This document shows, piece after piece, positions 7,742 to 17,500 of a DNA stretch of 64,000 nucleotides. Numbering within the stretch: the stretch's first letter is position 1; each line of letters opens with the position of its first letter. Location of the stretch: NCBI RefSeq assembly GCF_052115445.1, contig NZ_JBFRGR010000001.1, positions 589,080 to 653,079 of the forward strand, written 5' to 3'. The notes under the pieces are model-generated. The model was not told the DNA's origin and searched no databases. It saw only the letters and a list, made by a program, of their open reading frames with translations. The position numbers were made by a program, and so were the translations under genes. The stretch is from Paenibacillus_E sp052115445. Lineage in GTDB: Bacteria; Bacillota; Bacilli; Paenibacillales; NBRC-103111.

Positions 7742-9061
7742 TTATTTTTTTACTGCTGTATCATACTCTTTAGCTTTTTTCATTAATTCTTCGTAAGCTT
7801 GATCAGCTGTTGCTTTGTCGAACATAACTTTCTCTACGATCGTTTTGTAGTCTTTCTTGAAGTTACCCCAGCCTTGCGGTTCAGCCACGAATTTCTGTGC
7901 TGCCGGTCCTACTTTGTTAATGAAATCAACGGATGTTTTGTCAGACGCGCTGAAATTTGGTGCTAAAGTCGTTACGATTTTCGCATTTCCTGGAATACCA
8001 CGTGTTAATGATAATGTTTTCCCTGCTTCTTGGTCGTTAATGAACCATTCAACGAATTTCTTCGCTTCATCTTGTTGCTTGGAGCCTGCGTTCACACTCC
8101 AGAACATGCCTGGTTTCAACCAACCACCCGTTTGACCTGCTTTAGGAAGTGTTGTAAATCCAAAAGCGTCTGGTTTAAGACCATTAATAGCACCAACTTG
8201 GTTGGAGAAAATGTGACGAGCAAGCGCTGTTCCATTGACCACACTATCCATTTTCGGATCAAGTTCTTTGTCTGTCACCGTAATATCAGCAGGTGTAACG
8301 ATGCCTGCTTTACGCATTTCGGATTGCTTATTCATGTAGGTAATCCATGTATCTTTATCGATCGATAGCTTGTTATCTGTAAAAGACTGCCCTTTACCTT
8401 GACTAAGCTGATAAGCTGTATAGTCAACTAAATCTGAGCTTTGATCAACGAAAACGTATTTATCTTTCCCTAGTTTGGCTTTGGCATCTTGACCGAATTT
8501 ATAGTAATCATCCCAAGTCCAGTCCCAAGCCGGTGCCTTTAAACCTAATTTCTCGATCACCGTTTTATCGTAAGCCATGCCAAGTGCGGCAGTTCCTAAC
8601 GGCATTGCGAAGAGCTTGCCATTCACTTTACCTGATTCGATAAGCGCTTTATCCATATCTGCAACATTAATGCTGCCTAGATCAGCAACCAAATTACGTC
8701 CAACATACTCATTCAAGTAAGCAGCATCCATTTGGATAATGTCAGGCGCATTTTTCGCTGCGAACTGAACGCCGAGCTTATCGAAGTAGCCGTCCCAACC
8801 GGAGAATTCGCTTTCAAAAGTAACATTTGGATGAAGTGCCGTATATTGAGTTAATGCCTTCTGAGTCGCATCATGACGCTCTTGCGCTCCCCACCAAGCA
8901 ATACGCAATTTGACTGGAGCGGCTGGTTCCGCTTTAGTCGTGGCAGCTGCTGTTGGTTGAACCGTAGCTTTCGCTGGAGCTTCCTCCGTTTTGGATCCAC
9001 AAGCTGACATGGATGCCACGACAACAAGTGATAGTGCAGTAGTCATTAATTTTTTCTTCAT
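7742..9061 (-). CDS. Sugar ABC transporter extracellular solute-binding protein (lipoprotein)
   Basis: A 439-aa cluster B (family 1) sugar-binding protein. It has a lipoprotein signal ending in SMSAC with Cys21 as the lipidated residue, then an Ala/Thr/Pro-rich linker, then the binding lobes (LRIAWWGAQERHDATQKAL, FESEFSGWDGYFDKL, GGWLKPGMFW). Start ATG 9061 is chosen because GAGGGG precedes it and the signal peptide begins there. It would be anchored outside the membrane and deliver oligosaccharides to the two permeases at 12.6-14.4 kb. The ATPase is not encoded here and is probably a shared MsmX/MsiK-type protein. Confidence 0.92.
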   Translation of the reverse strand: MKKKLMTTALSLVVVASMSACGSKTEEAPAKATVQPTAAATTKAEPAAPVKLRIAWWGAQERHDATQKALTQYTALHPNVTFESEFSGWDGYFDKLGVQFAAKNAPDIIQMDAAYLNEYVGRNLVADLGSINVADMDKALIESGKVNGKLFAMPLGTAALGMAYDKTVIEKLGLKAPAWDWTWDDYYKFGQDAKAKLGKDKYVFVDQSSDLVDYTAYQLSQGKGQSFTDNKLSIDKDTWITYMNKQSEMRKAGIVTPADITVTDKELDPKMDSVVNGTALARHIFSNQVGAINGLKPDAFGFTTLPKAGQTGGWLKPGMFWSVNAGSKQQDEAKKFVEWFINDQEAGKTLSLTRGIPGNAKIVTTLAPNFSASDKTSVDFINKVGPAAQKFVAEPQGWGNFKKDYKTIVEKVMFDKATADQAYEELMKKAKEYDTAVKK

Positions 9062-9183
9062 TGTATAATTACCCCTCTCGCATATGTCGATCTCACACAC
9101 TTATCGTATCGCTGAAAGCCTGAACGGTATAGGAGAGAATCGAACTGATTTCTTTCAGTTTTTGAAACAAGTGGGGAGAAAAC

Positions 9184-10740
9184 CTACTTTTTCAGCAAAT
9201 CACTCGGGTTAATTCCGCAATATTTCTTGAAAAGAGTACTGAAATATGGCACATTTTGATATCCAACCTGCTCAGAGACTTCATAAATCAACAAATTGCC
9301 TTCTAAGAGAAGAGCCTTCGCTTTCTCCAGTCGGACACGAATGACATAGTTNATAAAGGTTTCCCCTGTCACCTTTTTAAACAACTGATTCAAATAATTT
9401 TTCGAGATAAATAGCTGTCCCGCCAACTCATCCATCGTAATGTCTTTCGCATAATGCTCATGAATGTAACCGAGCATGAAATCGACGGCTCCTTTATGCT
9501 TCTGGTTAACGCTTGGCTGTCGCTTGAGTCCAATGCTCTTCACCTTGGCTTGCAGGAAGCTCTCTACATCCGCACGATGAATAATCGTATCCGTTGACGT
9601 AACCAACTCATTCTCATCCGTAGGGGTGATCGACATGTCAGCTTGCTGTGCTGCATATTGCAGCAACGTCCAAATTTCCGTAGCTAAGACACGATAGAAT
9701 AGCTTGGGATCGCCGCCTTTGGCTGACGCCTCTTGCCGGTTAATGAAGCGCTGAATATGCGACCACAGCTCTTCTTCACTGCTTTCCTGCAAAGATTGGG
9801 ACAGGTAACGAACCAGATCCACCGCACCTTGTCCTTGTTCAAATGCTTGTAATGATTCGAAAGCAACATCTGCTGACTTTTTCAAATCTTCCCATTTACT
9901 TATGCGTTCACCTACCGCCGCTTTCACCGTTAAACCCAAATACCGCAGCATGCTGCTTGTTAAGGTCTCTATGAAGCGAGCAGATCGTTCAAGAGATTTC
10001 TCATCTGCTTCGCTGCGAGGAATGTGCAGAACAAGTGCTGAATACGGCCCGAATAACCAAATAAACGCTGATTCCGGCCATTCCTGCTGCGTTAATTCCT
10101 TCGTAATATTGGACATGGCGAAGCGAAATAAATGCCAATCTGCCACCGAGATATCCGTAACTCGGTCTGTCTTCACTAGTTCAAGCACGACGACCTGTTG
10201 ATCATAATCTGTCCAGTACGCTTCGACATGGGGAAGCTTCATGTCAGCCGAATTAGGCTGAAGAGTACCATTAAGCAGAGCGGCTAGCTGCTCATCGGCC
10301 ATTTGTTTCTCATAGTTTTGAACAAAACGAACAAGCCGCTTTTTCTCCATTTTTTCCAGATAGAAATCTTCTAATTGTCCAATCGTCCGAAACAAAACTT
10401 CGCGAATTTGTTCAATCGTTATTGGTTTATTCAAATAATCGTCGACATCCAGTCGAATCGCTTGCCTCGCATACTCAAAATCAGTATAACCGCTATGAAT
10501 AATAAATCTGCCTTGAAAACCTTCCCCCCGCAGTTTCTCAATCATTTCAATACCGCTAATGCCAGGCATATATAAGTCCGTAATGACGATATCAGGCTCC
10601 ACTTCACGGATTAACTCGAGTCCACTTTCTCCGTCAATCGCCTCTCCTGCGAATTCGGCATCCAGCTCAGCCCAAGGTATGATATGCCGTAAACCTCGCA
10701 AAACCTGAAAATCATCATCCACTATCGCTATTTTCCACAT
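9184..10740 (-). CDS. Response regulator with AraC DNA-binding domain (YesN type)
   Basis: A 518-aa regulator with a receiver domain in residues 1-120 (acidic pocket IVDDD, phosphoacceptor Asp55 in DLYMPG, conserved Lys in NKPIT), a middle linker region, and a C-terminal AraC helix-turn-helix pair (ITMDELAGQLFISKNYLNQL, then VSEQVGYQNVPYFSTLF). ATG 10740 is chosen because AAGGGAG lies upstream and the receiver begins there. One N at 9352 leaves one residue unread. It follows the sensor kinase by 31 bases, and together they should activate the surrounding transporter operon when the extracellular sugar signal is sensed. Confidence 0.93.
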   Translation of the reverse strand: MWKIAIVDDDFQVLRGLRHIIPWAELDAEFAGEAIDGESGLELIREVEPDIVITDLYMPGISGIEMIEKLRGEGFQGRFIIHSGYTDFEYARQAIRLDVDDYLNKPITIEQIREVLFRTIGQLEDFYLEKMEKKRLVRFVQNYEKQMADEQLAALLNGTLQPNSADMKLPHVEAYWTDYDQQVVVLELVKTDRVTDISVADWHLFRFAMSNITKELTQQEWPESAFIWLFGPYSALVLHIPRSEADEKSLERSARFIETLTSSMLRYLGLTVKAAVGERISKWEDLKKSADVAFESLQAFEQGQGAVDLVRYLSQSLQESSEEELWSHIQRFINRQEASAKGGDPKLFYRVLATEIWTLLQYAAQQADMSITPTDENELVTSTDTIIHRADVESFLQAKVKSIGLKRQPSVNQKHKGAVDFMLGYIHEHYAKDITMDELAGQLFISKNYLNQLFKKVTGETFXNYVIRVRLEKAKALLLEGNLLIYEVSEQVGYQNVPYFSTLFKKYCGINPSDLLKK

Positions 10741-10771
10741 GCTCGTGTACTCCCTTATGTTATAAATATGG

Positions 10772-12475
10772 TTATTCGTCTGATAGTGGGAATCGAATGT
10801 CAACTTGAACGCCGCCTTGCTCCCGGTTACTCAGTTGCAAGCTATATTGCTTGCCGAATAGGGCATCCAGCCTTTCCTTCACATTACGAAGTCCATAGCC
10901 TCCGCGCTTCCTAGGCTTGTTCTGCCAATTAACACTGAGCCCCTTGCCATTATCCGTAATGGTTACATATAAGTTGTTCTCATCTCGATTAATGTCTATA
11001 CCTATCTCAGCTTCGGAAGCGCCATGAAAGCCATGCATAAACGCATTTTCTACGAACGGCTGTAGAAAAATCTTCGGCATCAGCGAGTTCTTACAACTCT
11101 CATCCACTTTAATTTGATATGACATTTTATCTTCCCAACGCACCTGCTGAAATTTCAAATAGTGTTCAATGTGCGCGACTTCCTCCGTCACAGCCACTAG
11201 ACTGTTCGTATTAGATAGCGCTAAACGAAACATACTCGCGACTTGCGCGAGCATAGAGCTGATCTTATTCTGCCCCGCCTCGATCGCCGTCCAGTTAATC
11301 TGATCAAGCGTATTATATAGAAAATGAGGATTGATCATCATTTGCAACGATTTCAGCTCTGCTGCCCGCTGCTGCACATGCTGCTCCCGCAGAGATTCAT
11401 AGAGGTCTTCGATACGTTGTGTTAACTTACGATACCCATGAAATAATTTCCCAAACTCATTCTTATAGTCGGTTGGTAAACCTTGATCTTCCCCTGGTGA
11501 ATACTGCCCCATGGCTCGAATCAATTGATTCATCGGTCTCATGAATCTGCGGGATAAGAATAAGGTAAGCAGCAGCACGAGCACAATCGAGGTAGCTCCA
11601 AGAAGAAGGAAGAGCTTCGCCATGCTTTTACTGCCTTTGGTCATTTCACCCCAAGAGCTTGCCTCAAAGAGAGTCCACTGGGAATCTGGTGATTTGGCCC
11701 AAACGAAGAAATCATCCTCCACACGTAAGGAACCGCTTGGCTTATCCAACTCCCCCTTCAATGTGAGTGTCGCTTGCTGCAATTTGCTGCTGTTGCCAGA
11801 ATGCGTAATCAATCTGCCTGCTGCATCAAGTAACGCCATATTGGTCGTATCGTCTTCACTTGAAATCAGATGCCGAATGCTCGATACTTTAATATTGAAA
11901 ACCATCAAGCTGTAATACTGGTTGCTATTATTGATGACCTTACGGGCGAAACTTATCACCGATTCTTCTCGTCCATTGGACATGATTTTGTGCTCGCCAA
12001 GCCAAGCGCTGTCCGTGTCTAGAATACTTGGATACCATGCTTCCTTATCTAATTGCGACATCTGGAAGAACGTAACAGGACCTTGGGTGTCCGATGTAAA
12101 CGGGTAATCCGAATAGACATGGATCGATTGCAGAATTGGTGTGCCGAAGACAAGATAGTTCAATTGACTCTGCAGATCCGTCTCGATTTGCAGGCGCTCA
12201 TAAGCGTCCTTATCTCGTAATCGGCCGTATAGGAGATCGACATTCTTAGCCGAGGTTCCCGAGGTCTGCTCAATACCAATTAAGCTTGTGCTCATTTTTT
12301 TGCTCAATTCATTCAGCAAGCGCTGCTGATAAAAAGAAGTATTGGAAGCAATTTCACTCGAAGTCCCCGAGTAACTAACGGCAATAACAATGCCGATCAG
12401 CATGGCAATAATGACGGCTGAGCTGAAGAAATAAACCGCGATAATGCGATATGTTTTGAATGGATTTTGCAGCAT
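10772..12475 (-). CDS. Sensor histidine kinase (YesM type)
   Basis: A 567-aa membrane kinase. One membrane helix near residues 13-35 and a second near 290-312 flank an extracellular sensing domain. HAMP-like sequence follows, then the His_kinase box with the phosphorylated His in QMMINPHFLYNTL, and an ATPase domain at the C-terminus (FVENAFMHGF, ITDNGKGL, GGYGLRNVKERL). ATG 12475 is chosen because GGAGGG lies seven bases upstream. It pairs with the downstream response regulator. In this family the sensing domain often touches the solute-binding protein, fitting the operon order. Confidence 0.93.
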   Translation of the reverse strand: MLQNPFKTYRIIAVYFFSSAVIIAMLIGIVIAVSYSGTSSEIASNTSFYQQRLLNELSKKMSTSLIGIEQTSGTSAKNVDLLYGRLRDKDAYERLQIETDLQSQLNYLVFGTPILQSIHVYSDYPFTSDTQGPVTFFQMSQLDKEAWYPSILDTDSAWLGEHKIMSNGREESVISFARKVINNSNQYYSLMVFNIKVSSIRHLISSEDDTTNMALLDAAGRLITHSGNSSKLQQATLTLKGELDKPSGSLRVEDDFFVWAKSPDSQWTLFEASSWGEMTKGSKSMAKLFLLLGATSIVLVLLLTLFLSRRFMRPMNQLIRAMGQYSPGEDQGLPTDYKNEFGKLFHGYRKLTQRIEDLYESLREQHVQQRAAELKSLQMMINPHFLYNTLDQINWTAIEAGQNKISSMLAQVASMFRLALSNTNSLVAVTEEVAHIEHYLKFQQVRWEDKMSYQIKVDESCKNSLMPKIFLQPFVENAFMHGFHGASEAEIGIDINRDENNLYVTITDNGKGLSVNWQNKPRKRGGYGLRNVKERLDALFGKQYSLQLSNREQGGVQVDIRFPLSDE

Positions 12476-12514
12476 GTCTCTGCCCTCCGTATGATTCAAA
12501 CTAAGCTCTTATGC

Positions 12515-12546
12515 AAAGAAAGCCGCAGCAAATGCAGCAGCTTTCC
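12515..12546 (-). terminator. Imperfect hairpin between permease and kinase genes
   Basis: GAAAGCCGC (12518-12526) pairs with GCAGCTTTC (12537-12545) with one mismatch. On the minus strand it is followed by TTTGC. The T-run is weak, so it may attenuate rather than end transcription between the transporter and two-component genes. Confidence 0.45.
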
Positions 12547-12561
12547 TAGTCAATCCTAAGC

Positions 12562-13401
12562 TTATCCTTTTAAAGCACCCGAAGCAATACCTTCGACGAA
12601 ATGCTTCTGAGCGATGAAGAAAATGATCACGGCAGGCATAACAGAGACTAAGGACATGGCTAACATTTGCCCCCACGGCACCGTTCCTGCAGAATCAATG
12701 AACAGCTTCAAGGCTAAGTTAACCGTGTATTTATCGACGGAATTGATATACAGTAATTGACCAAAGAAATCATCCCAGTTCCAAAGGAAACAATAAATGG
12801 CGACAGTAACCAGTGCAGGCTTGGTCAATGGAATGATAATGCGCCAGTAAATTCCGAACCAAGAGCATCCATCTATTTTCGCAGACTCATCCAACTCTTT
12901 CGGAATGGAACGAATAAATTGCACTAGCAAATAGATAAAGAAGGGGCCTCCCACGCCGCCTGCGAGCAAATGAGGGACATAGAATGGTAAATACGTATTA
13001 ATCCAATCAAATTTACTGAATAATACATACTGAGGTACGATCGTTACTTGCGTCGGAAGCATTAACGTCACCAGCAGGATACCGAACCAGAGCTTACGAA
13101 GCGGGAAGTCTAGTCGGGCGAAAGCAAACGCAACTAGTGAACAAGATACGATACTTGTGAATAATACGCCAATAATTAACTGAAAGTTATTGATATAAAA
13201 TACACTGAAGTCATAGTTAGGTACTGATACCCAGCCTTCGGTGTAATTAGCCCAACGGAATGTTTCGGGAAATAAATTCGGCGAGCGCATCTCATCATTC
13301 GTTTTGAGCGAAGCGCCTAACCACCAGAAAACGGGATACATCATAATGATGCTTGAAATTAGTAATAAAAGATGGGTCAAACCTTGGCGTCTTGCCATCA
13401 T
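12562..13401 (-). CDS. Carbohydrate ABC transporter permease (MalG/MsmG type)
   Basis: A 279-aa inner-membrane permease with about six membrane helices. The EAA loop that docks the ATPase is visible as ELDESAKIDGCSWFGIYWRI followed by IPLTKPAL, and the typical C-terminus ends in FVEGIASGALKG. It overlaps the stop of the upstream permease gene (ATGATG/TGA), so the two are co-translated. A second ATG three bases downstream is equally possible as start. It forms the channel with the neighbouring permease for the solute-binding protein of this operon. Confidence 0.93.
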   Translation of the reverse strand: MMARRQGLTHLLLLISSIIMMYPVFWWLGASLKTNDEMRSPNLFPETFRWANYTEGWVSVPNYDFSVFYINNFQLIIGVLFTSIVSCSLVAFAFARLDFPLRKLWFGILLVTLMLPTQVTIVPQYVLFSKFDWINTYLPFYVPHLLAGGVGGPFFIYLLVQFIRSIPKELDESAKIDGCSWFGIYWRIIIPLTKPALVTVAIYCFLWNWDDFFGQLLYINSVDKYTVNLALKLFIDSAGTVPWGQMLAMSLVSVMPAVIIFFIAQKHFVEGIASGALKG

Positions 13402-14357
13402 TTCCCCTTCCCTCCTTGCGTCTCATAGTAAACCCAGTATTTAGAGGTTGCGAAAATAAGCGCGGTTACCGCTGCAATAATGACCAGTAAAATCCAAGCT
13501 AGCGCTGAGGCATAGCCCATTTGAAACTTCGAGAACGCTCGCTCATACAAGTACATGACGTATACATACGTTGAATTTACTGGCCCCCCATTGGTGATGA
13601 TAAATGCCTGTGTAAACATCTGGAAGGAATTAATCGTTGATTGCACAAAGTTGAACAAAATAATCGGAGACAACATCGGCAGCGTGATCGTGAAAAATTG
13701 TCGTACCTTGCTAGCGCCATCTACAGAGGAAGCTTCATACAAATCCGTTGGAATTTGTTTCAGTCCGGCAAGGAAAATAATCATGGCCGATCCGAATTGC
13801 CACGCAATAAGAAGTACTAGTGTCCCTAACGCAGTGTCAGGGTCAGCAATCCATGACTTCCCTTGAATGCCAACAAGTGCTAAGGCTTGGTTAATAAAGC
13901 CGTCTTTGCTGAAAATATTTTTCCATAGAATCGACACTGCGATACTCGTCCCAATCAATGATGGGAAGTAGATCATCGTCCGATAGAAGGAAATCCCTCT
14001 GATTTTCTTATTCAGCAGCATCGCCACCAACAGAGCTGTAACGAGCTTCAGCGGTACGGAGAATACGACGAATAGTAAGGTTACCTTGATGGACTCGCGG
14101 AAGGTATCATCCTCCATCACGATATGCTTGTAGTTCTGTGCCCCAAGCCAATGCGGTGCATCCAGCAAGGAGTAGTCCGTAAACGAGTAATACAAGGACA
14201 TCAAGATTGGCCCTAGTGTTAACAGGAAAAAACCAATCAGCCACGGGGACAAAAAGAGGTATCCGGCCACGGGAGACTCCCATCGGCTAAGAAACGGGAT
14301 TTTCTTTTTCTTCGGTTTTGCAAGCAAACGGTCTGTTTGCTCCACGGTGCTTTCCAT
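13398..14357 (-). CDS. Carbohydrate ABC transporter permease (MalF/UgpA type)
   Basis: A 319-aa membrane protein with a 30-residue Lys-rich cytoplasmic N-terminus and six predicted helices (first at WLIGFFLLTLGPILMSL). The ATPase-docking EAA loop reads LYEASSVDGASKVRQFFTIT then LPMLSPI. It is the first gene of the leftward operon (two permeases, kinase, regulator, binding protein, GH115). The ribosome site GGGAGTGG lies at 14367-14374, directly followed upstream by a cre-like element, so carbon catabolite repression is plausible. A possible minus-strand -10 TATAAT lies at 14416-14421, with a poor -35. Confidence 0.93.
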   Translation of the reverse strand: MESTVEQTDRLLAKPKKKKIPFLSRWESPVAGYLFLSPWLIGFFLLTLGPILMSLYYSFTDYSLLDAPHWLGAQNYKHIVMEDDTFRESIKVTLLFVVFSVPLKLVTALLVAMLLNKKIRGISFYRTMIYFPSLIGTSIAVSILWKNIFSKDGFINQALALVGIQGKSWIADPDTALGTLVLLIAWQFGSAMIIFLAGLKQIPTDLYEASSVDGASKVRQFFTITLPMLSPIILFNFVQSTINSFQMFTQAFIITNGGPVNSTYVYVMYLYERAFSKFQMGYASALAWILLVIIAAVTALIFATSKYWVYYETQGGKGK

Positions 14358-14375
14358 TAATCATTCCACTCCCTG

Positions 14376-14390
14376 TTCAAAGCGCTACGA
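14376..14390 (-). promoter_or_regulatory. cre-like site upstream of the sugar transporter operon
   Basis: TTCAAAGCGCTACGA on the plus strand matches 13 of 15 positions of the Bacillus cre consensus WTGNAANCGNWNNCW. It lies just upstream of the ribosome site of the first permease gene and downstream of a possible -10, where CcpA binding would block transcription. Functional evidence is lacking. Confidence 0.45.
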
Positions 14391-14481
14391 GATTCGCTTG
14401 TTATCTTATAGGTTTATTATAAAAGGCATCTCCGATTAGTTACATTGCGCATCGAATGAAGTTCTTTCACTATTTCACAGT

Positions 14482-14519
14482 AAAAAAAGAAGACCCAGAG
14501 CACTTTCGCCCTGGGTCTT
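14482..14519 (-). terminator. Terminator of the SLH beta-helix gene
   Basis: Arms AGACCCAG and CTGGGTCT, followed on the minus strand by CTTTTTTTAC. It lies 12 bases past the stop. Confidence 0.85.
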
Positions 14520-14531
14520 GCCTCTATACGA

Positions 14532-17500
14532 TTACTTATTCACTACAATCCGATGAATCAGAACCGCCGCCTGTGCGCGGGAGAGCTCCTGCTTCGGATG
14601 AATGCCTGTTTCATCACCTTGAACAAAGCCTTTGGCGGTAAGGGCTGCAATGCTGCCTTTGGCGTAGTCAGAAATGTCGGAAGCATCTGTGTAGTCTAGT
14701 TTTACCTCTATTGAACTTGGACGACTAGGAAGCTGCTTACTTACTTGAAGTGCCCTTGCGGTCAGTACCATCGTATCCTCACGCGTGATCTGTTTCGTCG
14801 GTTCAAAAAGGTTATTTCCTGTACCCGTTGTAATGCCATATGCCTTGGCATTGGTGAGCGCATTGAAATAATAGTTACTGCTGTCAACATCTGTGAAGGC
14901 ATCTACTGTTCGCGCTGAAAGATCTAGTGCTCGCATCAATAGAACAATGAAATCTGCTCGTGTAATGCTGCTTTGTGGGTCGAACTCCTGTACATTTCTA
15001 CCTTCAATAACTCCCTTGGCTGCAAGTGTTTCAATCGACGCTTGTGCCCATTTCACTGAAGCTAGATCGGTGAAAGTCGGACTCTTATACATAATTGTAT
15101 ACTGACTAAAATGTTTAGTAGTAAAGATGACTTGACCTGACTGTACGTCATAATGCCCATTCGGTACAGGGATCATCTGTCCTTGTGGATTGACATAAAA
15201 AACGACAATGTGATCCGGATTCTGCTTTTCTTCTCGTGAAGGCAAATAAGGAATCTGAATCGTTACTGGTGCTTCTGGATTATGCCAAGCAATCGACTCT
15301 CCATTCGCTAGCAGCTGTATGTCGTAAACAGGATGATTATCAATCGAGTTAGCTTTCTTTAAGCGAATTTCCACCATGTCACCTAGATTGTTGAGACCAT
15401 TCAGCATTTGATCAGAGATCACAATAGTGCCTAACTCCGATTGAAGCTTAAGTTCAAATGCATGCTCCTTCGCCTTCAACAGCTCAGCTGAGAGCAGCAG
15501 GCCAAATTGATCTAAGGATGAGTTGTTGGATTTCAAGTTAACAACGATCACTTTTTTGCCATTGGAATCATCTTGTGTAGATTGAATAGCGCTTTCTAAG
15601 TTAGCTTTCGTAAGCATAGCAATCCCTTGGTCGTTCGACTCTAACAAAAGTTGGGACGGGTCTTTCGTCGTATTCGTTCCCGTGTCTGGCTTCGTAACCG
15701 GATCTGGATCTGGTGATGGATCTGTGGTTGGATCTGGATCTGGTCTCGGATCAGGATCTACAATCACTACCCGTTTGATCTCAAGCGCATGTTCTGAAGC
15801 CGTCGCTTGAAATAGATCTCCCCGACCATTCGTTACATCTGATTTCGCTAATCGGATTACTGTTTCACCTGCGGGAGCTAAGTCTTTTACCTTCCACTTT
15901 ACAACGAAGAGATCGGTATCAGGCGGGATAGCTTGATTGACATCCGCCATCAACACTTTTATCGTAAGTGATCCCTCAGTTGCTTGATCAGCCTGTATTA
16001 TTTGCAATTGCGATGAGCTTGGAAGTGTGGATATCCACTGCAGCTTTGTTGAATCAAAGCCCACGATGAGGTCAACCGAATACACGGCCGAGTACACACT
16101 GCTCGACACATTGTTAATTTGGAAAGTAGATTGCATCGATTGGCCTGGTGTCGCTTCTGCGACGCCTGTTAAAGATGCAATAGCTCCGTGTGCTTGCAAG
16201 AACATTGCGTTAACCAACGTAGTCTGTCCAACTGTCACAGTGACATTCCCCGTCGTAGCTTCGTCATAGCCTGCTTTTTGTGCTGTAATCGTATATTCTG
16301 TATCAGGCACCACGTCAGAGAAGGTAAATGTACCAGACGCATCTGTTATCGTAGTTCTTGAGTCGCCAAGTTTAGAAAGCGTTACATGAGCACCAAATAC
16401 ATTATGGTTACTTTGATCCTTGACTGTTCCTGATATTTGACCATAAGGACTATTGGCCCTGTGAACGCCAATCTCATACGTTTCGTTTGCAGTTCCATCA
16501 GGTGAAACTACATAAACGACAATGAGATTTTGTCCTTCCACTAATGGAATTACTTCTGAAGTTGCACCACTTAACACCGTTTTTCCATTGATCGTGATAT
16601 CCGCTTGGCTGTTGCCTGCAGTCGGAACGAGTGTGAGGCCATGAATGTCATAGGGTACATTGATTTGATATAGCGTTATGTTCGGATCAAAATCAGGTGA
16701 TAATGTACCACCATTCACAAGTAGTCCTTGTAAAGATGCATCGACCTGAGCAGAGATCCGATGAATCGAAACGGTATAGGTTGCCGTTGTCAGATTATCT
16801 TCTGCTGTTACAACAATGGGAATGTCCGTGTCATCTCCAGTTAAAGCAATGGAATCAGAGCTATTACCACTTCCAACAGGTACACCGTTTACAAGAATTG
16901 ATTTTACATTAGGACTGCTAGCTACAGGTGTCAGATTCACCTGCTCCACATTACTCGGCACTTGTATCGCGTAATGTGTTTCATCCAGACGTGTTAATGT
17001 TCCTGCATCACTCGATAACTCTGCAAGGGTTGCGTCTGTCTTCGAGTAACCAATCCCTTGCGTGACGCGGACATTATCGATATACACACTGCCATAATTG
17101 GTACTGTTCGCATAAAAATCAATTTTCTTAATATCCGCCATGGCGATTCGGTATGGGGCACGGTCTACTATTTTAAGACCATCGATGTATAGATCGAAAC
17201 TCTGTGCAGCCATGTCGATCACCATACGCATGTTATACCATTGGCCAACAACATACTTCATAAAATCAGTCGTCGTTGTACCTTTATATCCCTTCATTAT
17301 GCCTTTATCAAAAGCAAAGCTAATGCCAGGGTTCGTTAGATTCGTACTGCCATACACATAGGGCAAGCTAATCCAGTTATTCCCGTTAACATACGTGTCT
17401 TTTCGTTTCAAATCGGCTTCAATGGTGACAATCCCTGTTAGTGGTGTAGCAAAAGTTTGAGACAAACTAGTACTTCCAGAGTTGCTGCTTCTCGTTAAGA

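Noticed and set aside
10741..10803. 21-codon N-terminal extension of the YesN-type regulator overlapping the kinase gene
   Set aside because: The receiver domain starts at ATG 10740 with its own AAGGGAG; the extension has no domain content.
15678..15758. GGATCTGGATCTG-type tandem repeats, considered as a CRISPR or satellite
   Set aside because: They encode the Asp-Pro linker before the C-terminal half of the SLH beta-helix protein, in frame with it; no spacers are present.
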